A stretch of DNA of 11,286 nucleotides, from contig QILX01000081.1 of NCBI GenBank assembly GCA_003232175.1, positions 1 through 11,286 of the forward strand, read 5' to 3'. This DNA comes from Hyphomicrobiales bacterium. Its GTDB lineage: Bacteria > Pseudomonadota > Alphaproteobacteria > Rhizobiales > SZUA-8. Shown piece after piece: positions 1-7,618 of this stretch (its first letter is position 1; every line of letters starts with the position of its first letter). A program made the position numbers and the translations under genes. The notes beneath the pieces were generated by a model that was not told the origin of the DNA, searched no databases, and saw nothing but the letters and a program-made list of their open reading frames with translations.

Positions 1-4
1 CGGA

Positions 5-2321
5 TTATGACGCCAATGCGTTTTGATCGGATTTTATTACCTTTGCCCCGCTTGCGGATTTGCTCGCCGATTTGGCTCGTAGCAACCGCATCGCATTTGC
101 CACCACCAGAAGCGATGCGCCAAGATCGGCGGCGATAGCGGCCAGGAGCGAGGCAAAACCGGCGAAGGTGAGGACAACAAAGATCGCTTTCACGCCAAGC
201 GAGAACACGATGTTCTGCCGGATGATGGCCAGGGTCCGCTTGGAGTGGCTGATGAGCCAGGGCAGTTTTTCAAGATCGTCGGTCATCAGCGCGATGTCGG
301 CGGTTTCGATGGCGGCGTCGGAGCCCATGGCGCCCATGGCGATGCCGAAACTGGCCCGCGCCATGGCTGGCGCATCGTTGACGCCGTCGCCGACCATGGC
401 CACCATGCCATATTCCTCTACCAGCGCCTCGACCGCCGCGACTTTGTCCTCAGGAAGCAATTCGGCCCGGACTTCGGTGATGCCGACCTGGGCCGCGATC
501 ACCTTGCCGGTAGCGGTGTTGTCGCCGGTCAGCATGATCAGATGTTCGATGCCACTTGCCCGCAAAGCCGCGATCATCGCGGGCGCCGCGGGGCGAATGG
601 TGTCGGCGAGGGCGATCAGCCCGCAGATGTGAGTTGCGTTGCCAACCACGACAACGGTGCGGCCTTCGCTTTCCAGCGCTTGGGTTTGTGACGTGATGTC
701 CTCGGTTTCCTGGCCGCGCTCAGCCAGGTAGCGGTGGGACCCCAGCCAGTATTCCTCCCCGTCAATATTCCCGATCACGCCCCTGCCTGGCAATGTTTTC
801 ACATCGCTGGCCGCCGAGACTTCGATTCCCGACCCCTTGGCGCGCTCCAGGATCGCCAGGGCCAGGGGGTGGGCGCTGCGCGCCTCAAGAGCGCCGGCGC
901 GTTGCAGCAATTCAGCTTCGGAATGGCCGTTCATGACATGGGACACTGCCGGCTCGCCGCGGGTCAGGGTTCCGGTCTTATCAAATGCGATGGCTTTGAG
1001 GTGTGCGGGCTGCTCGATATAAATGCCGCCCTTGATCAGGACCCCCTGACGCGCCGAGGCCGCAAGGGCTGAAACGATGCTGACCGGGGTTGAGATCACC
1101 AGGGCGCACGGACAGGCGATGACCAGAAGCACCAGCGCCCGATAGAACCAGTCGTCCCAGGCGCCGCCAAAGACCAGCGGCGGCACAACGAATATTGCAA
1201 TGGCCAGCACAATGACCATGGGGGTGTAGATACGGGCGAATTTCTCCACCCATTGCTCGGCCTCGGCGCGCCGCCCTTGCGCCTCTTCGATCATGGAGAT
1301 GATGCGCGCCAGGGTCGAATCCTCCGACCCTTTGGTGCTTTCGATCTCAATGGCGCCTTCACCGTTAATCGTGCCGGCGTAAACTTCCGCGCCGGTCTGC
1401 GCCTGGTTGACGGCGCTGGAGCCTTCCAGAATGACACCATCAAGGGGAATACGTTGTCCCGGCATGACGATAAACCGCGAGCCCACGACGACACTTTCCG
1501 CCGCGACTTCGTTTTCCTCGCCGGTATCAAGTTTCAGGCGCACCGTTGGCGGCGCCAGATCAAGCAGCTGGGCGATGGCTCTGCGGGCCCGGCCAACACT
1601 CCAGCTTTCCAGCAGTAAGGACAGGGCAAACAGGAAACTTATGGCGGCAGCTTCAAACAACTCGCCGATCCCGACAGCGCCAGTCACAGCGATAACCATC
1701 AAAAGGTTCATGTCGGGGCGCAGAGATTTGGCCGAAAACCAGGCCTTTACGACGACATAACGGGCGCCCAGAGCGATGGCGAGACCATAGGCGACGGTCT
1801 CGGGCATCGGCATGGCCGCACCGCCATGGCCGCCGAAAAGCCGCAACGCCTCGGAAAAACTGCCCGTTACCCAGCCGTGATAGGCAAGGGCCACGAACAG
1901 GGAAAGGCCGCTGAACGTGAGCGCGCCGTTCGGCTTCGCGCCGGCTGGCTTCATCGTTCTTGACCCACTCGACAGCGGACATGCCGGTCTTGCCCACCGC
2001 TTTACGGACCGCCTCGCTCGAAATTTCACTGGCGCTCTCCAGGATCATCATGCGCCCGTTCAGAACATCAAAGGCAAGCTGATCCTCGCCACCAACCAGG
2101 GGGCCGACCTGGCGCCGCAGGATGGCAACTTCCTCGGCGCAATCAAGCCCCTGCACCGTGAAGGCAAAACGAAACGGGCTGGATGAGGCCTTTTTTGCCG
2201 CCGCGATATCACCAGGGGACAGAACACCGCCACTGGCACAACATGAATCATCGGCGTCTGATACCGGCTTCGCCGGTGTGTCGCAACATCCCGACTTGTG
2301 GTGATTGTGAGTTGATGTCAT
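5..2321 (-). pseudogene. zntA: Zn/Cd/Pb-type P1B ATPase, frameshifted and lacking the TGES loop
   Basis: This is a heavy-metal exporting P-type ATPase of the inner membrane. Seen: a Cys/His-rich N-terminus (CC pairs at residues 12-13 and 27-28), one metal-binding domain with GLDCAEE (residues 58-64), about eight membrane segments, CPC in TM6 (1106-1114), the DKTGT phosphorylation site (968-982), an HP motif, and GDGVNDAP (368-391). A Lys in TM7 (SLGVKAIF) and an Asp in TM8 (AADLGASLL) match the ZntA-type Zn/Cd/Pb group. I chose the start at 2321 (AAAGG 7 nt upstream) over the in-frame ATG at 2387. The N-terminal frame is good down to about 1925, then becomes Arg-rich noise; the family sequence continues in another frame from about 1920. 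One extra base or two missing bases near 1920-1945 would explain this. The repaired length, about 770 residues, suits the family. Separately, the actuator TGES stretch is absent at 1391-1405. Two independent lesions make a pseudogene likely, but sequence error at the frameshift is not excluded. Confidence 0.85.
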
Positions 2322-2339
2322 GAGAGTGCCTTTGGTATT

Positions 2340-2354
2340 TTGTTTTAAAAACAA
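2340..2354. repeat. AT-rich 15-bp palindrome in the ATPase leader
   Basis: TTGTTTT-A-AAAACAA is a perfect inverted repeat 19 nt upstream of the ATPase start codon, just before its AAAGG ribosome-binding site. It could be a weak leader hairpin or a protein site. At this AT content chance is also possible. Confidence 0.35.
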
Positions 2355-2389
2355 GCGATTATCTAGCGAAAAAACGCCTGAAACCACAT

Positions 2390-2415
2390 GGATATCGCTT
2401 GATATCCAATATCAA
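2390..2415. promoter_or_regulatory. Two overlapping perfect palindromes near the ATPase transcription start
   Basis: GGATATC-GCTT-GATATCC (2390-2407) and TTGATAT-CCA-ATATCAA (2399-2415) are both perfect and share the GATATCC element, so an ATATC core occurs three times in 26 bp. They lie just downstream of the predicted ATPase -10 and upstream of merR. They may form a second operator for another regulator; the binding protein is unknown. Confidence 0.45.
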
Positions 2416-2423
2416 CTCTGACA

Positions 2424-2454
2424 TACCTAATATCTACAGTAACTGTAGGAGCAA
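2424..2454 (-). promoter_or_regulatory. MerR-type promoter and operator for the metal ATPase
   Basis: Read on the minus strand, a -35 hexamer TTGCTC (2454-2449) is followed by a 19-bp spacer and a -10-like TAGGTA (2429-2424). The spacer begins with the perfect palindrome CTACAGT-T-ACTGTAG (2448-2434). A palindrome placed directly after the -35 in an overlong 19-20 bp spacer is the hallmark of promoters that MerR proteins activate by untwisting DNA. The predicted leader to the ATPase ATG is roughly 95 nt. The same operator lies just upstream of merR, so autoregulation is likely. The -10 is a weak match, so its exact position is less certain than the palindrome. Confidence 0.7.
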
Positions 2455-2462
2455 GAGGTAAT

Positions 2463-2903
2463 ATGACCGATCGCAAAGATTTCACCATTGGCTGGCTGGC
2501 GCGCCGAACGGGCTGCAAAGTGCAGACGATCCGGTATTACGAGCAGATCGGGCTGATGCCGGAACCGCCGCGCTCGGATGGCAACCGAAGGCTTTATGGT
2601 GCTGAATTTGCCGACCGGTTGAATTTCATCAGGCACAGCCGGGACCTTGGTTTTTCCCTCGGCGCCATTCGCGAACTTCTCAGCCTGGCTGAAAACCCCG
2701 ATCAGTCATGTGCGGCGGCCGACAAACTTGCCCGTACCCATCTGCAGGATGTGAACAGCCGCATAGCGCGACTGTCGGCGCTGAAAACCGAACTTGAACG
2801 CATGTCTCAGCAGTGTTCAGGGGGGAAAATTTCCGAATGCCTGGTCATTGAAGTGCTGGCGGACCACTCCAAATGCGTGTCCGACGAACATCAAACCGCC
2901 TGA
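2463..2903 (+). CDS. MerR-family heavy-metal-responsive transcriptional regulator
   Basis: A 146-residue protein, the usual length for metal-sensing MerR regulators. Residues 8-75 form the winged helix-turn-helix, with the family pattern TIRYYEQIGL (22-31) and NRRLY (41-45). A dimerisation helix follows at about 80-117. Candidate metal ligands are Cys83, Cys118, Cys126 and Cys138, with His93 and His135 nearby. Cys83 sits where the ZntR/CadR/PbrR group has its conserved dimer-helix Cys, and the C-terminal Cys loop matches that group in position, although the CC pair of E. coli ZntR is absent. Zn, Cd or Pb is therefore more likely than Cu, but the metal cannot be fixed from sequence. AGAGG lies 4 nt before the ATG. 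The gene is divergent from the metal ATPase and shares its operator, so the ATPase is the inferred target. Confidence 0.92.
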   Translation: MTDRKDFTIGWLARRTGCKVQTIRYYEQIGLMPEPPRSDGNRRLYGAEFADRLNFIRHSRDLGFSLGAIRELLSLAENPDQSCAAADKLARTHLQDVNSRIARLSALKTELERMSQQCSGGKISECLVIEVLADHSKCVSDEHQTA

Positions 2904-2914
2904 GGGCGGTTTTT
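2893..2914 (+). terminator. Rho-independent terminator of the merR gene
   Basis: AAACCGCC (2893-2900), loop TGAG and GGCGGTTT (2905-2912) form a perfect 8-bp stem ending in a run of five T (2910-2914). The merR stop codon TGA (2901-2903) lies in the loop, so the terminator starts inside the last codons. Confidence 0.8.
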
Positions 2915-2915
2915 A

Positions 2916-2944
2916 GAGCAATTCCGTTTTCAACGGAATCACTC
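2916..2944. repeat. Intergenic dyad element
   Basis: ATTCCGTT-TTC-AACGGAAT (2921-2939) is a perfect 8-bp inverted repeat. It is extended outward by GAG/CTC (2916-2918, 2942-2944) across a two-base mismatch. It directly follows the merR terminator between convergent genes. It may be a dispersed intergenic repeat, but this window alone cannot show that. Confidence 0.5.
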
Positions 2945-2968
2945 AAGTTTTATTCGCTCACGGCTATT

Positions 2969-3052
2969 TCGGTGCTGCGCACCGAGCCTTGCACGGGCGC
3001 GGCGCATACGCCGGGCAGCGCTTGCTGCCTTGCGCGCTTCCGTCAAATACGG
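2969..3052. repeat. Cluster of four hairpins between convergent genes
   Basis: Four inverted repeats follow each other: TCGGTGC-TGC-GCACCGA (2969-2985), CGGCG-CATA-CGCCG (3000-3013), GGCAGC-GCTT-GCTGCC (3014-3029) and CCGT-CAAAT-ACGG (3040-3052). The second and third abut without a gap. None ends in a T run on the side needed to terminate the pump operon, so I read this as a REP/BIME-like module rather than a standard terminator, though it could still stall transcription or protect the mRNA 3' end. Whether it is repeated in the genome is unknown. Confidence 0.5.
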
Positions 3053-3057
3053 ATACT

Positions 3058-6000
3058 CTAAGTATCTGAAATCGACTGTTGGCGCTTTGGCTTACGGCTT
3101 AGCCGCGCACCCAGTTCGCGCCATACCGCCAGCCAGTTGCCGATGATCCTGGTCAGGTCCGCCTGAACGCCCACCAGGGCCGGCACCAGCAACAGGACCA
3201 GGGCGGTGGTAATGCCAAGGCCAAAGACGATGGTTATGGCCATCGGCAGAAGGAACTGGGCCTGCAGGCTCTTTTCGAACAAGAGCGGCGTCAGCCCGCC
3301 AATGGTGGTCAGCGAAGTGAGCAGCACCGCCCGCAGCCGGTCACACGCCGCCCCGACCGCCGCAGCCTCAAGATCATCGCCTTCGCCTAGGCGCTGCTCA
3401 AGCTGGCTAACGAGGATGATCGAGTTATTGACCAGAATGCCTGCAAGGCCCAGCAGGCCGAATATGCTCAAAATGGTGAGGGGAAAGCCCAAGAGGTAAT
3501 GTCCGGCCATGGCGCCGACAAACCCGAACGGAATGATGGCCATGACGACAATCGGGCGGACATAACTGCCAAAGACCCAAGCCAGGATAATGTAGATCAA
3601 GACCAGGGCGATGATGGCGCCGAACCTCATATCGGCAAAGGATTCCGCCCGCTCCTTCGCCCGCCCGGCAAGGTCGAAGTCGAGGCCGTATTTATTAGCG
3701 ATTTCGCGTAAAGGTCCGGCCTCAAGGGCGGCAAGAACTTCGGCGCTGCTGGTGAGTTCGGTGTTGACATCGGCGGTTACCGCCACCGAGCCCTTGCCGT
3801 CGCGGCGGCGGATTTCGGCGTAACCCCTGGCCTCGCGCAGCTGAACGATTTCGGTCAACGGGACTTCCCGGCCCGCGGCGCTGCGGACATGCAGGCTGTT
3901 CAGGGTCTCAAGTCCACCGCGATTTCGCGGATTGAGAACTCTGATAGTGATTTCTTCATCGCCACGAGCGAACCTTTTGGCGATCGCGCCGGACAAAGCC
4001 GAGCGCACGGCGTTGCCGACGCTTTGCGCGGTAAAGCCAAGCGCCGCGCCACGGGGGGTGACGGAGAGGATGATCTCATCCTTGCCGTAGGGCAGATTGT
4101 CGGCGATGGCCGATACGCCGGGATAGCCGGTCAGCACCTCGCGCAATTCCAAAGCGGCGGCTTTCAAGGTTTGCGGCGTGCCGCCCTCCAGCCGCACATC
4201 AATATCGCGCCCCGGAGGCCCGGCGCGCTGGGCGGAGACCACAATCTGCTCCAGCCCGGGAATTTTAGGCACCGCCTGGCGCCAGGCCCTGATAATCGCC
4301 TTTGTGCGGATGGTGCGATCCTCACCAGCGGTCAACTCGACATTGATGCGCGCGACATTGTCGCCACGGCTTCTGCCGGAGCGGCCGATCAGGGTGAATG
4401 ACGAAAACACCAGTTTTTCCGCCACCCCGCCGGTTACCGGCGCCAGCTCGGTCTCAACATCATCCAGGGCGATGCGAATATCGCCCATGGCATCGATAAT
4501 TTCCTCGCGCGGCGTGCCGGCGGCAAAGGTCGCCGACGCGAAGATATTCTCAGGTTCGGGAGATGGAAAAAACTGAAACCCGACCCGGCCGCCGGCGAGG
4601 AAGCCAAAAGCAATTATCAGGGAGGCCACGGAAATTGAAATTGTCGTATACCGCCACCGGTAGGCGAGGGAAAACAAACGCCTGAAGGCGCCATCGCGAA
4701 GTTTTTCAAATCCGGCGTCAAACCCACGGCGAAACCAGTTGGGTTTATTTGCCTCTTGGGAAAACCGCGCGCCCATGCCGTGGCGCAAATGGCCGGGCAG
4801 CACCAGAAAACACTCCACCACCGAGGCGGCCAAAACCGTGATGACAACCATTGGCAGGGCAACGAGGATGTCGCCGATGCGTCCCGACATCATCAGGATG
4901 GGCAAAAATGCCGCCTGGGTGGTCAGTGTCGCCGCCATGACCGGGGTCAGCATGCGCTTTGCGGCGCGCTCGGCGGCAACCCCGGGACTTTCACCCATCG
5001 CCATGCGCGTGGCGGCATTTTCGCCCACAACAATGGCGTCGTCGACGATGATGCCCAAGGTGAGGATCAGGGCGAACAGCGATACCATGTTGATCGACTG
5101 GCCGGTCGCCCACATCAGGGCCAAGGTGGCAAACATCGCCACCGGAATGCCTAAGGCGACCCAGAAGGCGATACGGGCATTGAGGAATACAAACAAGACA
5201 ATCAGCACCAGCACCAGACCGCCCAGCCCGTTGTTGACCAAAAGGGCGATCCGGTCATTCAACCGGGCGGCGCGAACGTCATATGTCGAGACTTCCAGGG
5301 TCGGGGGCAGGGTGGGCAGAACCGCGGTCAGGTAGTCCTCCAGAATACGCGCGGTCTTCAGTGTATCAGCGGTGGCGGTGCGCTGAATGCTAAGCTCGAT
5401 GGCCCGGTTGCCGTTTTGCAGGCCATCGGTGGCGTCGCGATCAAAATTCACCGATATCTCGGCAAATTCCTTCAGCAAAACCCGCTCGCCGGTGGATTTG
5501 GCCATGATCTCGACCGACCCCAGGGCCGCGACAGTTTCCCTGGTCCCCAAGGCGCGCACCTGCCGGTCGTTGGCGCCTTCCAGCTTGCCCGCCGGCCGGT
5601 CGCTGGTGGCAGCCGCGATGCGGCGGGCGACACCTTCCAATGTCAGATCAAGGCGGCGCAATTCCCGGTCGGTGATCTCCACCCACATCTCCTCGGAGCG
5701 GGCGCCGTTCAGGGTCACTTTTTCAATACCGGCTTCCAGCAGGCCATCGCGCAAAGTCTTGGCATATGATTGGAGCGTCGCTTCGGAAAACGGACCGGAA
5801 ATTGCCAGCCGGGCAACACCTTCATAGTAGGTAATCCGCGTGACGACGGGGCGTTCGGCGTCCAGGGGCAAGGTGGTGACGGCGGCAACGGCGGATTCGA
5901 CGTCCGACAGCGCTTTTTGCATATCGGCCTTGGAATCAAATTCAAGATTGATCGAGGCGACGCCTTCGCGGGCCGTCGACGTCAGCTCCTCCAGGCCGTC

Positions 6001-6255
6001 GAGAAAACGCAAATCAGGTTCGAGGGTCTTGAGAATATTTTCCTCGACATCCTGGGCGCTGGCACCCGACCACACCACCGTCACGATGACATTGGGGATA
6101 TCGAAGGAGGGGAAGAACTGAGTGTTGAGGCGATTGAGCGAGAAAAGGCCCAGGATCACCAGGATCGCGGTCAGTAGATTGGCGGCAACCGGATGGCGCA
6201 CAAAAAGTCCGATCAACCCCGGCGATGATGTGGTCGAGCTGTCAGGTTCGGCCAT
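3058..6255 (-). CDS. RND-family efflux pump inner-membrane permease (AcrB-like, HAE type)
   Basis: The proton-driven permease of a tripartite efflux pump; 1065 residues, close to AcrB length. Seen: TM1 at about 22-41, the first large periplasmic porter region at about 42-335, TM2-TM6 from about 336, a second periplasmic half, and a C-terminal membrane block ending near 1030. TM4 carries GIIVDDAIVV with the proton-relay pair Asp405-Asp406. That is the drug-pump form, not the single-Asp form of CzcA/CusA metal pumps. TM10 reads GILVNNSIIL (939-948), with Asn where AcrB has Lys940. TM11 retains an Arg in RLRAVLLTSL. The start at 6255 lies 2 nt after the stop of the fusion-protein gene, with GGAGG (6270-6266) inside that gene's end, so the two are co-transcribed and probably translationally coupled. 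The substrate cannot be read from sequence. No outer-membrane channel gene is nearby, so a TolC-type partner must be encoded elsewhere. Confidence 0.95.
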   Translation of the reverse strand: MAEPDSSTTSSPGLIGLFVRHPVAANLLTAILVILGLFSLNRLNTQFFPSFDIPNVIVTVVWSGASAQDVEENILKTLEPDLRFLDGLEELTSTAREGVASINLEFDSKADMQKALSDVESAVAAVTTLPLDAERPVVTRITYYEGVARLAISGPFSEATLQSYAKTLRDGLLEAGIEKVTLNGARSEEMWVEITDRELRRLDLTLEGVARRIAAATSDRPAGKLEGANDRQVRALGTRETVAALGSVEIMAKSTGERVLLKEFAEISVNFDRDATDGLQNGNRAIELSIQRTATADTLKTARILEDYLTAVLPTLPPTLEVSTYDVRAARLNDRIALLVNNGLGGLVLVLIVLFVFLNARIAFWVALGIPVAMFATLALMWATGQSINMVSLFALILTLGIIVDDAIVVGENAATRMAMGESPGVAAERAAKRMLTPVMAATLTTQAAFLPILMMSGRIGDILVALPMVVITVLAASVVECFLVLPGHLRHGMGARFSQEANKPNWFRRGFDAGFEKLRDGAFRRLFSLAYRWRYTTISISVASLIIAFGFLAGGRVGFQFFPSPEPENIFASATFAAGTPREEIIDAMGDIRIALDDVETELAPVTGGVAEKLVFSSFTLIGRSGRSRGDNVARINVELTAGEDRTIRTKAIIRAWRQAVPKIPGLEQIVVSAQRAGPPGRDIDVRLEGGTPQTLKAAALELREVLTGYPGVSAIADNLPYGKDEIILSVTPRGAALGFTAQSVGNAVRSALSGAIAKRFARGDEEITIRVLNPRNRGGLETLNSLHVRSAAGREVPLTEIVQLREARGYAEIRRRDGKGSVAVTADVNTELTSSAEVLAALEAGPLREIANKYGLDFDLAGRAKERAESFADMRFGAIIALVLIYIILAWVFGSYVRPIVVMAIIPFGFVGAMAGHYLLGFPLTILSIFGLLGLAGILVNNSIILVSQLEQRLGEGDDLEAAAVGAACDRLRAVLLTSLTTIGGLTPLLFEKSLQAQFLLPMAITIVFGLGITTALVLLLVPALVGVQADLTRIIGNWLAVWRELGARLSRKPKRQQSISDT

Positions 6256-6257
6256 GA

Positions 6258-7556
6258 TCAGCGCACCTCCACCTTGACGCCGTCGCCGGCCTGGCTCAGC
6301 CGGGTGGTCATCACCGCGTCGCCGACCTTGAAATCACCGGTGACAAAGAGGTCGCTGCCATTGCCGCCCACAACCGTTACGTCACGCACCGACAACCGGC
6401 CATCGGTGACCACATAGACTGTGTTGCCGCCATAAAGCGCGGTTTCGGGAAGGCGAACGGAGTTGGAATATTCCCGGTCGGGCAAGGAGATCTCGACAAA
6501 GGCACCGGGACGGAAAACCGCGTCGGCCCCGGCATCGTTGAGCCGGGCAAAAACCTCGACCCCGCCGGTGTCGGCGGAAATCACGGCACCGACCCTTTCG
6601 ATTTTGCCGGAGCGTTCAATGACCACGCCGCCGCCCTGCCACCGCACCGTCACGGGGCTGTTCAACACCGGATTGTCGGATTGGGAGATGCGGGCGAATT
6701 CGGCGTCGGCGATGGAGAACCGGACCTCGAGGCCAGCGACATCGTTCAACTCCGCCACCGTGTCGTTGCGGGTCAGGTAGCGGCCCATCTGGGCGGTGAC
6801 GTTGCTTATGTAAGCGTCAAAAGGCGCTGTCAGTCTGGTGTCGGCCAGATTGCGGTCGGCCCGGCTCAGAACCAGTTCCAGCCGGGAGATTATCGCCTTT
6901 TGCTGGTCCAGACGGGCGCTCTGAATGGCCCAGTTGTTCTGGCGCAATTCGATCGCCTGGCGGCGCTGGCTCACTGCCATGTCGCGGTCTTCGAGCGCCT
7001 TGGCCGATACGGTGCGGCGGTCAACCAGGGTCTTGGTGCGCACCAGGTCCTTCAGCGCAATATCGAGTTGCTCGCGGGAACGATCCAGGGCGCTGTCTTC
7101 AAGCACCAGACGCGCTTCGATTTCCGCCAGTTTGGCGCGGTTTTCATCGAGCGTCGCCTTGGCCTCGCCGCGCGCCAACTCGTACTCAAACGGATCGATC
7201 GCCAGCAAGAGCTGGCCCTGGGACACCCTGCCGCCCTCGCGAAGCCCCTGGCCGACGCTGGCAACCTTGCCGGCAACCAGAGCACGCAAATTCACCTTGC
7301 GACCGGCGACAACTTCGCCATATCTGGTCAGAATCGGGCGGTGGGTGGCGTAGACGACCCGCGCAATATTGATAGGCCAGATGCGCTCGACCGCCGGGCG
7401 CGTGACAATTGGCGGTTTGGATTCTCTTAATCCAACAAAGCCGAACACGGCCGCGGCAATGAATAGCAAAGGCAAAATCGCCTGAAAAAAAAGCCGGAAA
7501 AACGATCGCGACTTCAAGGCAACACCGGCGCGCTCCTGACTGGAAAGTTGCTTCAT
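6258..7556 (-). CDS. RND efflux pump periplasmic adaptor (membrane fusion protein)
   Basis: A 432-residue adaptor (HlyD/AcrA family) that links the permease to an outer-membrane channel. Residues 19-42 are a single hydrophobic segment with no lipobox Cys, so it is probably anchored by a transmembrane helix rather than a lipid. The first half of the lipoyl domain spans about 79-125, including the turn REGGRVSQGQLL. An alpha-helical hairpin, rich in Arg, Glu, Gln and Leu, covers about 127-235. The second lipoyl half starts with LADTRLTAPFDAYI (237-250). Beta-barrel and membrane-proximal domains follow to the C-terminus. The start at 7556 has an AAGAG stretch upstream with about 6 nt spacing. 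It is first in the operon and 2 bp from the permease gene. No regulator gene adjoins it, so its control is unknown. Confidence 0.94.
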   Translation of the reverse strand: MKQLSSQERAGVALKSRSFFRLFFQAILPLLFIAAAVFGFVGLRESKPPIVTRPAVERIWPINIARVVYATHRPILTRYGEVVAGRKVNLRALVAGKVASVGQGLREGGRVSQGQLLLAIDPFEYELARGEAKATLDENRAKLAEIEARLVLEDSALDRSREQLDIALKDLVRTKTLVDRRTVSAKALEDRDMAVSQRRQAIELRQNNWAIQSARLDQQKAIISRLELVLSRADRNLADTRLTAPFDAYISNVTAQMGRYLTRNDTVAELNDVAGLEVRFSIADAEFARISQSDNPVLNSPVTVRWQGGGVVIERSGKIERVGAVISADTGGVEVFARLNDAGADAVFRPGAFVEISLPDREYSNSVRLPETALYGGNTVYVVTDGRLSVRDVTVVGGNGSDLFVTGDFKVGDAVMTTRLSQAGDGVKVEVR

Positions 7557-7590
7557 CGGTTACTCTTAATTCATTTCAGCTGCTTGGATT

Positions 7591-7618
7591 TATTAACATT
7601 TGAGCGATCGACGCACAA
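7591..7618 (-). promoter_or_regulatory. Possible promoter for the RND pump operon
   Basis: On the minus strand, TTGTGC (7618-7613), a 16-bp spacer and TTAATA (7596-7591) lie about 35 bp upstream of the fusion-protein start codon. The -35 matches the consensus at only three positions, so this is a weak candidate chosen for its position and local AT richness. Confidence 0.25.

Noticed and set aside
1510..1545. TGEE in the actuator region as the catalytic TGE motif
   Set aside because: It lies before PGQRIPLDG, in the variable strand where relatives have a non-catalytic charged turn, not after SAVNQA where the catalytic loop belongs.
1918..1960. Programmed ribosomal frameshifting in the ATPase gene
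   Set aside because: No slippery heptamer followed by a stable structure is evident, and the separate loss of the TGES loop points to decay or sequence error instead.
1955..2029. ATPase start at the ATG at 2029
   Set aside because: The residues from 2029 to about 1930 are an Arg-rich shadow of the real metal-binding-domain frame; the family N-terminus begins at 2321.
1653..2387. A separate 244-residue metal-binding protein overlapping the ATPase
   Set aside because: Its last roughly 100 residues are Arg-rich out-of-frame translation of the ATPase membrane region. The first part is the ATPase N-terminus, so this is one frameshifted gene.
2322..2387. ATPase start at the ATG at 2387
   Set aside because: The extra 22 residues are unlike the family, and the ATG at 2321 has an AAAGG site at proper spacing before a typical His/Cys-rich N-terminus.
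2873..3061. A 62-residue plus-strand gene after merR
   Set aside because: It overlaps the merR end and terminator, runs through the hairpin module, and has no ribosome-binding site or recognisable product.
4739..5335. Long plus-strand open frames across the RND permease gene
   Set aside because: They are antisense shadows of a well-conserved permease; GC-rich codon use keeps opposite frames open. The same applies to the frames antisense to the ATPase, adaptor and chemoreceptor genes.
3058..7556. RND operon as a Czc/Cus-type metal exporter linked to the metal ATPase
   Set aside because: TM4 has the double-Asp drug-pump motif, not the single-Asp metal-pump form, the adaptor has no His-rich metal-binding stretch, and the operon is on its own transcript.
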